Positions 1-7,813 are shown, counted from the first letter of the stretch. The stretch is 13,820 bases of DNA from Erythrobacter sp. (GCA_013214365.1 JABSPI010000002.1:1-13820); one strand, 5' to 3'. The notes: a model not told the origin generated them from the sequence alone. Numbers and translations are program-made.

Positions 1-384
1 ACAAAAAGCGACAAAATTGAGCAAAGCAGCCGCAATCACCAGCGCGGTCAGGCCGCGTTTTGCCGCAAATGTCCAATTGGCCAAGGCCTTGCCGCCATAG
101 GTTTTATTGTAAAGCGCTATGGTAAAGAACAGCGGCAAAAGCGTTTGCGCAGCCAGCATATTGCGCGGCAAACCCCAATTGCCTTCATACAGCACACCAG
201 CCAAAGCAAAGGCGAGATGCAGCACGATCGCATCCATCAGCATCATGATGACATAGGTGCGCAGTCGTCGCCGCTCGAGCGAGAGCGCTATCGGACGGGC
301 TTCAGCAGTGGTCTGGGCCGCATCAAGGAGGGGCCCGGTTAACTTGTTCGTGCGTTCTCTTCGCCAAGAGCGCCCCTCCCCCAA
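1..384 (-). CDS. N-terminal part of a membrane protein, probably a polyprenyl-phosphate sugar transferase (runs off the left edge)
   Basis: An open minus-strand frame continues past base 1. Read from a TTG at 384 it gives 128 residues: a basic, Ala-rich start, an ERRRLR stretch at about 37-42, then hydrophobic segments at about 43-65, 76-93 and 111-127. Short linkers such as ALYNKTYGG lie between them. The basic tail followed by closely spaced helices resembles the N-terminal membrane half of exopolysaccharide sugar transferases, which load the first sugar phosphate onto undecaprenyl phosphate in the inner membrane. The catalytic half lies outside the window, so this is recognition by eye. 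The start is unclear: there is no ATG before the first helix, TTG at 384 and GTG at 426 are both in frame, and neither has a convincing Shine-Dalgarno. The gene lies just downstream of holA in the same direction. Another multi-pass envelope protein is possible. Confidence 0.5.
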   Translation of the reverse strand, partial: MGEGRSWRRERTNKLTGPLLDAAQTTAEARPIALSLERRRLRTYVIMMLMDAIVLHLAFALAGVLYEGNWGLPRNMLAAQTLLPLFFTIALYNKTYGGKALANWTFAAKRGLTALVIAAALLNFVAFC

Positions 385-474
385 GCGGAAACGCTGGTTA
401 AGGGTCGACCGTAAATCTGTTCTCACACAAAAGCGAAAATTTTGCGACTGCGAATTGAAATTCGTCGGAAAATG

Positions 475-1539
475 CTACCGTTTTGCAGCGAATCTGGCGA
501 TTTCGGCGAGATCCTGGGCCAATAACAGCTCTGCGGTCTGGCTGTTGGCGAGCAATTTTTGGTGCAGTGCAACCAGCCGCGGGATCAGCCGGTCGAGCCG
601 TCTTTCGGGATGGCCGCGCCGGATCGGCTTTTGCCATTGCGCGATTTGTTGACGAATATCGCGCTCTTCTTTCCAGAAAATGCCCAGCGCGCGCTTGTCC
701 CCCTGGCCCAGATTGTCAAACCGGCCCGCCGGTCCCAGCCGCGCGCAAATCTGCGCCAATTGCGCCGCGCGCCGCTCCAGCGCCAAGAGCAGGCCCACAG
801 GGTTCAGCCCCAGCTCTTTCATCCGTTTCAGCTCCCCGCCCAGCCGGCCCAGCTCGCCCCCCAGAACGGCATTGACCACCGGGCCAAATCCGTCCTCCTC
901 GGTGGCCGCGCCGATATCGGCATAATCTTCCACTGCGGCGGTTTTGGGCGATTGCGGCGCGGCATCGAGATAGAGCGCGAGTTTGTCCACTTCGGCCTGC
1001 GCCAGCCGCACATCGAGCCCGGCCGCGCGCGCAATGCGTTCGGCCAGATCGCCGCCCAGCCGCAGCCCGGCCGCATCGGCCATCGTGCGCACCGAAGAGG
1101 CAACGCTAACCAGATCAGGGGGATAGAACATGGTGACCAGCGCATCGGCGCGTTTTTCGAGCAATTTGGCGCTGCGCGATTTGTCGGTTGCCGAGGTCGC
1201 CACAACCAAGACCGGGGCGGCATCGCCCGCGCCTGCATCGCCGGTCTCGATCAGGGCTTTGAGCGCATCATGCGCTTCCTCGCCGCTGGCGCGCACAAAA
1301 ATGTGCCGGGCATCACCAAACAGGCTGACTGTGCGCGCTTCATCGCCCAACATGGCTGGATCGCGTTTGAGATCGGCGCCGTTTATCTCGACCCGTTCGC
1401 CCGGATCAGGCAGGGCCTCGATCACTCGCTCCGCCGCGGCAGAGGCGCCCGCTTCGTCGGGGCCGCAGAAAAAGAAGATCCGCGCCTGCGCGGCTGAACG
1501 CGGCAATCCGCGGGCAAATTCGCCGTGCTTTGCTTTCAT
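475..1539 (-). CDS. holA: DNA polymerase III, delta subunit
   Basis: The product is 354 residues, close to the usual 330-350 of HolA. Delta is the wrench of the clamp loader: it binds the beta sliding clamp, opens it, and works with gamma/tau and delta-prime to load it on primed DNA. The N-terminus has the hydrophobic strand and loop ARIFFFCGPDEAGAS (about 19-33), as in delta subunits, followed by the degenerate AAA+ domain. The middle contains LLEKRADALV and the Leu/Arg-rich GLDVRLAQAEVDKLALYL helix region. The C-terminal third has the family pattern of helices around LGLNPVGLLLALERRAAQL and LHQKLLANSQTAELLLAQDL. The ATG at 1539 is preceded by AGGAG (1551-1555) at 11-nt spacing. It lies 84 nt after lptE in the same direction, probably in one transcription unit with leuS and lptE. 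The assignment is firm from overall pattern and gene order. Confidence 0.9.
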   Translation of the reverse strand: MKAKHGEFARGLPRSAAQARIFFFCGPDEAGASAAAERVIEALPDPGERVEINGADLKRDPAMLGDEARTVSLFGDARHIFVRASGEEAHDALKALIETGDAGAGDAAPVLVVATSATDKSRSAKLLEKRADALVTMFYPPDLVSVASSVRTMADAAGLRLGGDLAERIARAAGLDVRLAQAEVDKLALYLDAAPQSPKTAAVEDYADIGAATEEDGFGPVVNAVLGGELGRLGGELKRMKELGLNPVGLLLALERRAAQLAQICARLGPAGRFDNLGQGDKRALGIFWKEERDIRQQIAQWQKPIRRGHPERRLDRLIPRLVALHQKLLANSQTAELLLAQDLAEIARFAAKR

Positions 1540-1557
1540 CGCCTTTCGCTCTCCTAT

Positions 1558-1612
1558 GGGCCCTCTCTTGGGGGCCCTCCCCTATGGTCCCATTCGGGCG
1601 CAATTATGCGCC
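1558..1612 (-). repeat. Two short inverted repeats in the lptE-holA spacer
   Basis: The spacer holds two dyads. One is GGCGCA-ATTA-TGCGCC (1597-1612), a perfect 6-bp stem with a 4-nt loop. The other pairs GGGCCC at 1558-1563 with GGGCCC at 1572-1577 across an 8-nt loop; the word GGGCCCTC is also directly repeated there, as is CCTATGG (1553-1559 and 1581-1587). No T-run follows on the minus strand, so these do not look like intrinsic terminators. The second lies just upstream of the holA ribosome-binding site and could affect mRNA processing or translation; that is inference. Confidence 0.4.
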
Positions 1613-1623
1613 GATTGTACGGC

Positions 1624-2127
1624 TCAGGGCTGCTGCGCCCGCAATGTCAGCGCGATTTGCCGGGTCATCCGGTCGGCGACCTCCTGGGCCAGATTTTCCA
1701 AAGCGCGCTGTTCGGCGGCGATTGTGGCATATTCGGACGAGACCACATCGATCCCGGCATCCGACCCGGCCGTCGCATCGAGCAGGACTTCCCCGGTTTC
1801 CAGATCGATCAATTGATACCGCGCGCGCAAAATCCGGCGTTCGCGGGTGATCGTGTCATCGTTGAGCACGCCCAAAGCCTGCAGCGAATCGTCAAGCCGC
1901 ACATCAAGCCGGTAGCGCGCCGCCGCCTCGCCCGCCGCGCCCAGCCGTTCTTGCAAGGCCTCGCGCACCAACCATCCATCGCGTCCAGGAATGGGCGGGA
2001 CATCAACCGCGGCAATTCCCTGCCCCACCGCGCTCGACGCGCCGCCGGCATACATCGGTTCCAACCCGCAGGCCGAAAGCGGCACAGCCAGCGCGCAGGC
2101 CAGCAAGGCGAGCCTTGCCCGCATCAT
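1624..2127 (-). CDS. lptE: LPS-assembly lipoprotein LptE
   Basis: The product is 167 residues with a lipoprotein signal: Arg-containing n-region, hydrophobic core [11 protein letters not shown], and lipobox L17-S-A-C20, so Cys20 should be lipidated. The mature part begins GLEPMYAGG, and G-(L/F)-x-P(L/M)Y just after the Cys is the usual LptE opening. LptE is the plug of the outer-membrane LPS translocon and sits inside the LptD barrel. It follows leuS with a 4-nt ATGA overlap and precedes holA; leuS-lptE-holA is a common proteobacterial order, which strengthens the call beyond the weak sequence conservation of this family. Two consecutive ATG codons (2127 and 2124) could both serve; the first overlaps the leuS stop and is chosen for translational coupling. 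Confidence 0.88.
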   Translation of the reverse strand: MMRARLALLACALAVPLSACGLEPMYAGGASSAVGQGIAAVDVPPIPGRDGWLVREALQERLGAAGEAAARYRLDVRLDDSLQALGVLNDDTITRERRILRARYQLIDLETGEVLLDATAGSDAGIDVVSSEYATIAAEQRALENLAQEVADRMTRQIALTLRAQQP

Positions 2128-4655
2128 GTGACGATATTCACCAACCGGTCGGGCACCACGATCACTTTCCTGACTTGCGCTCCATCGATCGAACGCTGGA
2201 CCTTCTCGCTTGCGAGCGCAAGCGCTTCAAGCTCATCTTTCGACAAGCCTTTGGCCACCGTCAGCGTGTCACGCAATTTGCCCTTGTGCTGCACCGCGAT
2301 AGTCACCTCGTCCTCGACCAGCATGCCCGGGTTGTGGTCGGGCCATGCGGCATCCGCAATCAACCCGCTTTTGCCCAGCTTGGCGTATGCCTCTTCGGCC
2401 AGATGCGGCATCATCGGTGCGATCAGATGAAGGATTGCGCGAATAGCAAAATTGCGCGCCGCGCCCGGCTTGGCCTTTTCCGCCGCCCCGGTCAGCTCGT
2501 AAATCCGCGCCACCGCTTTGTTGAAGGACAAAGCCTCAATATCTTCGGCCACCGCGACAATCGCCTGATGGGCTTTGCGCGCCAGAGCCTTATCTTCGCC
2601 GCCCGCGCCGCCCGCGCCATCAGCCGCCGGATCGATCGCATCAAACAAACGCCATAGCCGCTGGACAAAGCGATAGCAGCCTTCGATGCCGGCATCCGAC
2701 CATGGCAGATCGCGTTCGGGCGGGCTGTCGGACAGCATGAACCAACGCACGGCGTCTGCGCCATATTGGGCGATGATGTTGTCGGGGTCGACGACGTTCT
2801 TTTTCGACTTCGACATTTTGGTAACGCGCCCGGCGGTGACTGGCGCGCCGTCTGCGATCGTGACCCAGTCGGCGCCGTCTTTCTTGACCTCGCTGGGCGA
2901 AAGCCAGCTGCCATCGCCAAGGCTATAGGTTTCATGCGTGACCATGCCTTGGGTGAAGAGGGCTGCAAACGGCTCTTTCACTTCAAACTTGCCAAGATCG
3001 GCCAGCGCGCGGGTCCAGAAACGGGCATAGAGCAGGTGCAAAATCGCATGCTCAATCCCGCCAATATAATGCTCAACCGGCATCCATTTGGCGATTTCGG
3101 CCGGATCAAACGGCGCGCCATCAGGCTGCGAGGCGAAGCGCAGGAAATACCACGAGGAATTGGCGAAAGTGTCGAGCGTGTCGGTTTCGCGCAGCGCGGG
3201 CTTGCCGCTGATCGGGCAGACCGTGTGCTTCCATGTCGGATGGCGTTCGAGCGGATTGCCCGGCGTGTCGAAATCGATGTCTTCGGGCAATTCGACCGGC
3301 AATTGATCGCGCGGCACCGGCACGGGCCCGTGGTCGGGGGAGTGAATGATCGGGATCGGCGTGCCCCAATAACGCTGGCGCGAAATGCCCCAATCGCGCA
3401 GCCGCCACACAGTCGTGCCCTCGCCCCAGCCGCGCATCTCTGCGCGCTTGATGACCTCGGCCTTGGCGCCCTCGACTGAGAGATTGTTAAGGAAGCCAGA
3501 GTTTACGAGAATGCCATCGCCGGACTCTGCCTCACCATCAAATGGCTTTGTCGCATCGTCGGCAGACGAAGCAACGACCCGCTTGATCGGCAGTCCATAC
3601 TTCGTAGCGAACTCAAAGTCGCGTTGGTCATGGCCGGGCACGCCCATGACCGCACCGGTGCCGTAATCCATCAACACGAAGTTCGCGATATAGACGGGCA
3701 GCTCTGTGTTTACATCGAGCGGATTTTCGGTCCGCAAGCCCGTGTCAAACCCCAATTTTTCAGCAGTCTCCAATGCTGCTGCTGTCGTCCCACCCAGCTT
3801 GCATTGCTTGATAAAATCGGCCGCTTCCGTGTTCTTCTGAGCAACCATCTCAGCAACGGGGTGGTCCGGAGCAACAGCCACAAAGCTGGCTCCAAAAATC
3901 GTGTCCGGCCTAGTCGTGTAGACTTCGATCTCGGTCCCATAACCGCAATCAAATCGGAGCTGCAGACCCTGCGATTTGCCGATCCAGTTTTCCTGCATCA
4001 GCTTGACCTTGTCGGGCCAGTCTTTGAGCTCATCCAGCCCATCGAGCAGCTCGTCGGCAAAATCAGTGATCTTCAAAAACCACTGGTCAAGCTTGCGTTT
4101 TTCGACCTCGGCGCCCGAGCGCCAGCCCTTGCCATCGATCACCTGCTCATTGGCGAGCACGGTCATATCAACCGGATCCCAATTGACCTCGGACGAACGC
4201 CGCTCAACCATGCCGGCTTCGTACATGTCGAGGAACAGCGCCTGTTCATGGCCATAATATTCCGGGTCACAGGTCGCAAATTCGCGGGTCCAGTCGAGCG
4301 CAAAGCCCATCCGCTTCAATTGCGCCTTCATCGCCTCGATATTGGAGCGGGTCCATTGGCCGGGATGAACCTTTTTCTCCATCGCGGCGTTTTCCGCCGG
4401 CATGCCGAACGCATCCCACCCCATCGGGTGGAGCACTTCGTGACCGCGCATTTTCTTATACCGCGCGAGCACATCGCCCATCGTGTAATTGCGCACATGG
4501 CCCATATGGATCCGCCCCGAGGGGTAGGGGAACATTTCCAGGATATAGCTTTTGGGCTTGGGGCTGTTGGAATCGGCGGCGAAGGTGCCGGCTTTGTCCC
4601 ATGCGCTTTGCCAGCGCCCGTCGGCTTTGGACGGATCGAATCGTGTGTCGGTCAT
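2124..4655 (-). CDS. leuS: Leucyl-tRNA synthetase
   Basis: The 843-residue class I aminoacyl-tRNA synthetase charges tRNA-Leu in the cytoplasm. The HIGH signature is HMGH at 50-53 within [14 protein letters not shown], and the KMSKS loop is at 613-617. The CP1 editing domain is present with its Thr-rich TTRPDT at 247-252 and [15 protein letters not shown] at 332-346. Asp345 falls on the universally conserved editing aspartate (also Asp345 in E. coli), so hydrolysis of mischarged Ile or norvaline should be intact. The zinc-finger region is reduced. Length is close to the usual 860. The ATG at 4655 has only a weak GAGA upstream. A GC-rich dyad (4669-4682) lies just before that site. The gene follows the DUF3576 lipoprotein gene by 100 nt and overlaps lptE by 4 nt. 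Confidence 0.98.
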   Translation of the reverse strand: MTDTRFDPSKADGRWQSAWDKAGTFAADSNSPKPKSYILEMFPYPSGRIHMGHVRNYTMGDVLARYKKMRGHEVLHPMGWDAFGMPAENAAMEKKVHPGQWTRSNIEAMKAQLKRMGFALDWTREFATCDPEYYGHEQALFLDMYEAGMVERRSSEVNWDPVDMTVLANEQVIDGKGWRSGAEVEKRKLDQWFLKITDFADELLDGLDELKDWPDKVKLMQENWIGKSQGLQLRFDCGYGTEIEVYTTRPDTIFGASFVAVAPDHPVAEMVAQKNTEAADFIKQCKLGGTTAAALETAEKLGFDTGLRTENPLDVNTELPVYIANFVLMDYGTGAVMGVPGHDQRDFEFATKYGLPIKRVVASSADDATKPFDGEAESGDGILVNSGFLNNLSVEGAKAEVIKRAEMRGWGEGTTVWRLRDWGISRQRYWGTPIPIIHSPDHGPVPVPRDQLPVELPEDIDFDTPGNPLERHPTWKHTVCPISGKPALRETDTLDTFANSSWYFLRFASQPDGAPFDPAEIAKWMPVEHYIGGIEHAILHLLYARFWTRALADLGKFEVKEPFAALFTQGMVTHETYSLGDGSWLSPSEVKKDGADWVTIADGAPVTAGRVTKMSKSKKNVVDPDNIIAQYGADAVRWFMLSDSPPERDLPWSDAGIEGCYRFVQRLWRLFDAIDPAADGAGGAGGEDKALARKAHQAIVAVAEDIEALSFNKAVARIYELTGAAEKAKPGAARNFAIRAILHLIAPMMPHLAEEAYAKLGKSGLIADAAWPDHNPGMLVEDEVTIAVQHKGKLRDTLTVAKGLSKDELEALALASEKVQRSIDGAQVRKVIVVPDRLVNIVT

Positions 4656-4668
4656 GATATTCTCGCTA

Positions 4669-4682
4669 GCGCGCCCGCGCGC
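4669..4682 (-). repeat. GCGCGC dyad in the leuS leader
   Basis: GCGCGC at 4669-4674 and again at 4677-4682, separated by CC, form a self-complementary stretch 13 nt before the leuS start codon. It could fold just upstream of the weak ribosome-binding site. There is no T-run, so it is not a terminator. A regulatory role is only a possibility, because such alternating GC runs also arise by chance in GC-rich genomes. Confidence 0.3.
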
Positions 4683-4755
4683 CTATGCAAGAGCGGCAAG
4701 CGCAGTAAGAGATGGCAGATAATATGCGTGCGCCGCGTCATCGGGCGCTGCACAC

Positions 4756-5208
4756 TCAGCTGGAAAGGGCCTTGCGGCGCAGATCGCGCGCTTTGGTGAG
4801 GATGATGTCCTCCAACTTTTGCACGGTGGCGGCCTGAACCGGGGCATCGACCCAATTGGACCCTTGGGCAACCTGGCGGCTGGCCGAGACCCGCAAAGCA
4901 TCGGCGCGCAAATCCTGATCAAGGATCGTGACCGAAAGCTTGACCCGTTCATTGGGGTTGGAGGGGTTGGCGAACCAGTCGGTGACGATCACGCCGCCTG
5001 CACTGTCGGCCGAGGCCAGCGGGGCAAAGCTCAAAGTTTCAAGCGCGCCGCGCCACAGATAGGCATTGACGCCGATTGTGTTGACTTGCGCCGCGGCCAG
5101 CTCGGTCGTGGGGCGTTCATTGCCGGCACAAGCAGCAAGCAGGCCCAGCGCGCCCAAAGCAGCGGTGAGGCGGATCGGATTTGAAATGGCGGTTTTGGCG
5201 CGTGACAC
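4756..5208 (-). CDS. DUF3576 family lipoprotein
   Basis: I start this gene at GTG 5208, giving 150 residues. From there the protein has a clean lipoprotein signal: n-region MSRAKTAISNPIR, hydrophobic LTAALGALGL, lipobox L24-A-A-C27. The mature domain shows the DUF3576 pattern: GVNAYLWRGALETLSF (47-61), PLASADSAGGVIVTDWF (63-79), PNERVKLSVTILDQDLRAD (85-103), then WVDAPV and a C-terminal LEDIILTKARDLR helix. The frame stays open to an ATG at 5424, but that longer form would bury the signal peptide 72 residues inside. GTG 5208 has AGGGAAGAG upstream at about 7 nt and a promoter-like pair before it. DUF3576 proteins are common in alphaproteobacteria upstream of leuS. Their role is unknown; an envelope function is inferred from the lipobox and the neighbour lptE. 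Confidence 0.88.
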   Translation of the reverse strand: MSRAKTAISNPIRLTAALGALGLLAACAGNERPTTELAAAQVNTIGVNAYLWRGALETLSFAPLASADSAGGVIVTDWFANPSNPNERVKLSVTILDQDLRADALRVSASRQVAQGSNWVDAPVQAATVQKLEDIILTKARDLRRKALSS

Positions 5209-5242
5209 GGAGAAACTCTTCCCTCGAATGGTTGTTGCTTGC

Positions 5243-5270
5243 TCTATACTCACCTCACAGGGCGCGGCAA
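5243..5270 (-). promoter_or_regulatory. Candidate sigma-70-type promoter for the DUF3576-leuS unit
   Basis: On the minus strand TTGCCG (5270-5265) is followed after 16 nt by TATAGA (5248-5243). Each matches 4 of 6 consensus bases. The start of transcription would fall near 5235, giving a leader of roughly 27 nt to the GTG at 5208. The position fits the shortened gene start, but matches of this quality occur by chance. Confidence 0.4.
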
Positions 5271-5819
5271 GGCCAATGGTGCGCGAAAACTGCGCGGCCC
5301 TTTGGCGCGACTGGGGCGGGATGGTGAGTGACATGCGCGGATGTATAACGGCTGAACCCGGACGAGCTGGGGGTGCGGCTGTGGGTTCGGGGCAACAGGT
5401 TGCCGAGGAAGGGCCAACCGTCATCTACAAAGTGTTGCGTATAAAGCCGTCATAAAAGTAACAATTTCTGCTAGTATTGTGCGAATCAGCGGTGATCGAA
5501 ATCGATCGCTGGCGAGCGCCGCGTATCAGAAGCTGCAAAAAGCAGGCTCAATACAGCGCGCGTTCACATCTCGGGCCGCATAAGATGGGACGCTCAGGTT
5601 TGGGCGCCAGGTTTGGACGCACAGGCTGGGATATATGGGCCTAGGCAAAGCTTGGTTGATGTAACCGCGGCGCCTCTGGTCAAAGAGTGGGCCAATGGAA
5701 AAGGCTCCAGACTGGCTAAATTGGTATGAGACGTTTTGCGTTTTCAAGGCCATATTAAAATTTGACGTCGAAGCGATCACACCTCGCTCTGACAAAAGAG
5801 AAAGGGACGAGACAAAGCC
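5271..5819. other. Long spacer between the divergent DUF3576 and exported-protein genes
   Basis: This stretch of about 550 bp holds no convincing gene. Open frames on the minus strand (5526-5795) and plus strand (5695-6189) have no recognisable domain, and the latter is a frame-shadow of the next gene. It contains tandem 13-bp repeats (5595-5630), GATCG-AAAT-CGATC near 5494-5507, and ACAAT/ATTGT arms around 5461-5480. TAAAAT at 5756-5761 matches a -10 box at 5 of 6 bases but lacks a good -35 at normal spacing. It is A+T-richer than the neighbouring genes near 5440-5480 and 5720-5770, as expected for control regions. Confidence 0.5.
5595..5630. repeat. Imperfect 13-bp tandem repeat
   Basis: CAGGTTTGGGCGC (5595-5607) is directly followed by CAGGTTTGGACGC (5608-5620), differing at one base. 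One base later a third, diverged copy begins CAGGCTGGG (5622-5630). The unit is close to, but not exactly, a helical turn. It could be an operator array or simple replication slippage. Confidence 0.6.
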
Positions 5820-6623
5820 ATGGCACAGGCCACCGATCAGACAGCGAAGACGCAGCGCATGCTGCCGCTGCCCGGTGCTGTTCTGGGCGTTCTCGCGGCT
5901 GTCTCGCTTGCTCTGCCCTCAACCGGCCTGGCGCTGGTTGGGTTGGGTTCCGATCACACCTCCGCACCCACTGCGAGCGATTTTGGCCTGTTCACGCCCG
6001 CTTCGGTTGACCCCGAATTTGCGGCGCGTGTTGCCCAGAAGGCGCGCGAGCGCGGCATCGGCTTCACCCCTGTCGGGGCCAGCGGGGTCGACATTGACCG
6101 CACGGTCACCGTGGCGGTGCGGGTCGACAGCGATATCGCCCAAGCTATTTCGGTGCGCAAAGCGGCGGAAACAGCGCCCGGCGCTCTGACCGCGATTGAC
6201 GGCCTGCAAGCAAGCCTGTTCGATCTGGGCGCGGCGCGCGGATATCAAAGCTTTGCCCAATCGCAGCCCGAAATCACCGATATGCCGGTTTCGGGACGCG
6301 CATTCGAATTTGAAAATGTGCGCAATCTCTCTTTGCCCGACCTGTCCGCGTTTGAACCGGCGCAACCCACCCGCGAAGACCGGCCCAGCCGGCTGCAACC
6401 GCGGATCGAGTTGGAAGGGGAGACGATCGCAGGTCGTTCGCCCAACACGCTCGATGCAATCGGGGCGCAAACCGTCGATGTCGGCGGCTCGTTCAGCCTG
6501 TCGCGCAATCTCGATGTCACCGCCGGGGTGCGCTATTCGCAAGAGCGCGAGCGGCTCGACCCCCTGACCAATTCGCTGCAAGACAGCCAAGCGGTCTATG
6601 TCGGAACCCAAATCCGCTTCTGA
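5820..6623 (+). CDS. Exported protein of unknown function with a beta-rich, outer-membrane-like C-terminus
   Basis: I do not recognise a named family. The product is 267 residues. A short polar start is followed by a hydrophobic stretch from about 15 to 43 (LPLPGAVLGVLAAVSLALP...), consistent with a signal peptide or anchor. The middle has a regular segment, RTVTVAVRVDSDIAQAISVRK (94-114), then a low-complexity Pro/Glu/Arg part at about 175-200. The last 49 residues alternate polar and hydrophobic residues and end in VYVGTQIRF. A terminal Phe with alternating hydrophobics is the typical beta-signal of outer-membrane barrel proteins, and LDVTAGVRYSQER looks like another barrel strand. Too few strands are visible for a complete barrel, so self-assembly or a periplasmic role is possible. 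The start has AAAGGGA at 5801-5807, 12 nt before the ATG. It stands alone, divergent from the DUF3576 gene. Confidence 0.72.
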   Translation: MAQATDQTAKTQRMLPLPGAVLGVLAAVSLALPSTGLALVGLGSDHTSAPTASDFGLFTPASVDPEFAARVAQKARERGIGFTPVGASGVDIDRTVTVAVRVDSDIAQAISVRKAAETAPGALTAIDGLQASLFDLGAARGYQSFAQSQPEITDMPVSGRAFEFENVRNLSLPDLSAFEPAQPTREDRPSRLQPRIELEGETIAGRSPNTLDAIGAQTVDVGGSFSLSRNLDVTAGVRYSQERERLDPLTNSLQDSQAVYVGTQIRF

Positions 6624-6973
6624 TCCGGCTGGATCGCGGCGCTTTTCCAGATTCGGTTGATTGTCGCAGGCGCGGAGTTGGCCGCGCCCAAGCGAAACAT
6701 ATGAACCCCGTGCCGCGAGCTATGCGAACGGGCGCGTCCAAACATTCGATCCAGCGCGCTTGCGCGACGTGAGAAACATCCAAAACGGCGATCATTATCG
6801 CGCTTGCGCTTGACCGCTGCTGCGGCAGGGTTTTTTAATGCACCCACAAGCCGGCTTGGGGTTTCTGGCCTTGGGTTTTTGGCGCTGCATATCTGTCATT
6901 GGATAGCTGGCCTTGTCTGGCTGGACTTGCCGAGTTGGCATTTCGTAGCTGGGGCTGTGATCGGGGGTTGTTT
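6624..6973. other. Spacer between the exported protein and phaB
   Basis: These 350 bp show no plausible gene. Overlapping the upstream stop is a small dyad GATCC-GGCT-GGATC (6622-6635) with TTTT at 6643-6646, too loose for a confident terminator. A better terminator candidate lies at 6817-6836. Before phaB the DNA is rich in CTGG and TTGG words; CTGGCCTTG occurs at 6865-6873 and again at 6907-6915, 42 bp apart, about four helical turns. TTGCGC occurs at 6760-6765 and 6804-6809. I see no clear -35/-10 pair for phaB. Confidence 0.5.
6817..6836 (+). terminator. Weak intrinsic terminator candidate
   Basis: CTGC-TGCG-GCAG (6817-6828) forms a 4-bp stem, with an alternative CCGC-TGCT-GCGG register overlapping it. 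It is followed by GG and T6 (6831-6836). The stem is short but the T-run is clear. It would end transcripts from the exported-protein gene about 200 nt after its stop, or an unannotated short RNA. Confidence 0.35.
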
Positions 6974-7696
6974 ATGAATAGAGTGGCGATTGTAACCGGG
7001 GGCACGCGCGGGATCGGGCGCGCGATCTGCGAACAGCTGAAAGCCGATGGGCTGAGCGTGATTGCCAATTATGCCGGCAATGAAGACGCGGCGCGGCGCT
7101 GCGCTGAGGAATTGGGCATTCACTGCTATCGCTGGGATGTGGGCGACCATGAGGCGACGCTCGAGGGGTGCGCCAAGGTCGAAGCCGATATCGGCCCGGT
7201 TGATGTGGTGGTCAACAATGCCGGCGTCACCCGCGATGGCACTTTGCACAAGATGAGCTTTGAGGCGTGGAATGATGTGATGCGCATCAATCTGGGCGGC
7301 TGTTTCAATATGAGCAAAGCCTGCTTTCCCGGCATGCGCGAGCGTGGATGGGGCCGGATTGTCAATATCGGCTCGATCAACGGACAGGCGGGGCAATATG
7401 GTCAGGTCAATTACGCCGCGGCCAAATCGGGCATACACGGCTTCACCAAGGCGCTGGCGCAGGAAGGCGCGCGGTCCGGGGTGACGGTCAATGCGATTGC
7501 GCCCGGCTATATCGACACCGATATGGTCGCCGCCGTGCCCGAGGCTGTGTTGGAGAAGATTGTGGCCAAAATCCCGGTCGGGCGGCTCGGCCAGGCGGGC
7601 GAAATCGCGCGCGGCGTGGGCTTTTTATGCTCGGAGGAGGCGGGCTTTGTGACCGGCTCCACGATGAGCATTAATGGCGGCCAACACATGTATTGA
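6974..7696 (+). CDS. phaB: Acetoacetyl-CoA reductase
   Basis: The product is a 240-residue short-chain dehydrogenase that reduces acetoacetyl-CoA to (R)-3-hydroxybutyryl-CoA, the monomer precursor of polyhydroxybutyrate. The nucleotide-binding TGGTRGIG is at 8-15, and NNAG at 81-84. The catalytic set is N106, S134 (in NIGSINGQ), Y147 and K151 (YAAAK). The sequence NIGSINGQAGQYGQVNYAAAKSG and the ending SINGGQHMY are typical of PhaB rather than FabG, and 240 residues is the usual PhaB length. The frame is open upstream to an ATG at 6899, but homologues begin directly with the first Rossmann strand, so the ATG at 6974 is preferred. Its ribosome-binding site is a run of Gs (GGGGG at 6963-6967). 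phaA and phaC are not in the window. phaZ lies 1.3 kb away on the other strand. A FabG-like role remains a minor alternative. Confidence 0.9.
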   Translation: MNRVAIVTGGTRGIGRAICEQLKADGLSVIANYAGNEDAARRCAEELGIHCYRWDVGDHEATLEGCAKVEADIGPVDVVVNNAGVTRDGTLHKMSFEAWNDVMRINLGGCFNMSKACFPGMRERGWGRIVNIGSINGQAGQYGQVNYAAAKSGIHGFTKALAQEGARSGVTVNAIAPGYIDTDMVAAVPEAVLEKIVAKIPVGRLGQAGEIARGVGFLCSEEAGFVTGSTMSINGGQHMY

Positions 7697-7735
7697 TCGC
7701 CCCGGCCCCCTTGCCTCTTGGCCCGCTCCGATCAC

Positions 7736-7780
7736 GGGGCGGGGCGTGCAGCGGGCGGGGTGCGGGCGGGGTGCGGCGGC
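7736..7780 (+). repeat. G-rich 11-bp tandem repeat with G-quadruplex potential
   Basis: The unit GCGGGCGGGGT is perfectly duplicated at 7751-7761 and 7762-7772, with a decaying third copy after it. Together with GGGG-C-GGGG just before, six runs of three or more G lie within 36 nt (7736-7771) on the plus strand. This satisfies the usual four-G-tract pattern for an intramolecular quadruplex. It sits between the convergent phaB and regulator genes, in the transcribed tail of phaB if transcription runs on. Confidence 0.7.
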
Positions 7781-7813
7781 GGCCATTGCTTGGGCCGGGC
7801 ATCGGGCCAGTTT

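Noticed and set aside
559..1497. Plus-strand open frame of 312 codons
   Set aside because: Lies fully antisense to holA; the protein is Arg/Gln/Pro-rich with no domain, as expected for a frame shadow in GC-rich DNA.
1525..2430. Plus-strand open frame of 301 codons
   Set aside because: Antisense to lptE and the end of leuS; Arg-rich shadow.
3624..4799. Plus-strand open frame of 391 codons
   Set aside because: Antisense to leuS, whose motifs are complete; no recognisable family in this frame.
5526..5795. Minus-strand open frame of 89 codons in the long spacer
   Set aside because: No domain, no ribosome-binding site, and it crosses the tandem repeat. Could only be revived by conservation in relatives.
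5919..6611. Minus-strand open frame of 230 codons antisense to the exported protein
   Set aside because: The plus-strand frame has a signal peptide and a beta-signal end; the minus frame has only shadow composition.
6899..6973. N-terminal extension of phaB to the ATG at 6899
   Set aside because: It would add 25 Trp/Cys/Leu-rich residues before the Rossmann strand; PhaB proteins begin at the equivalent of 6974.
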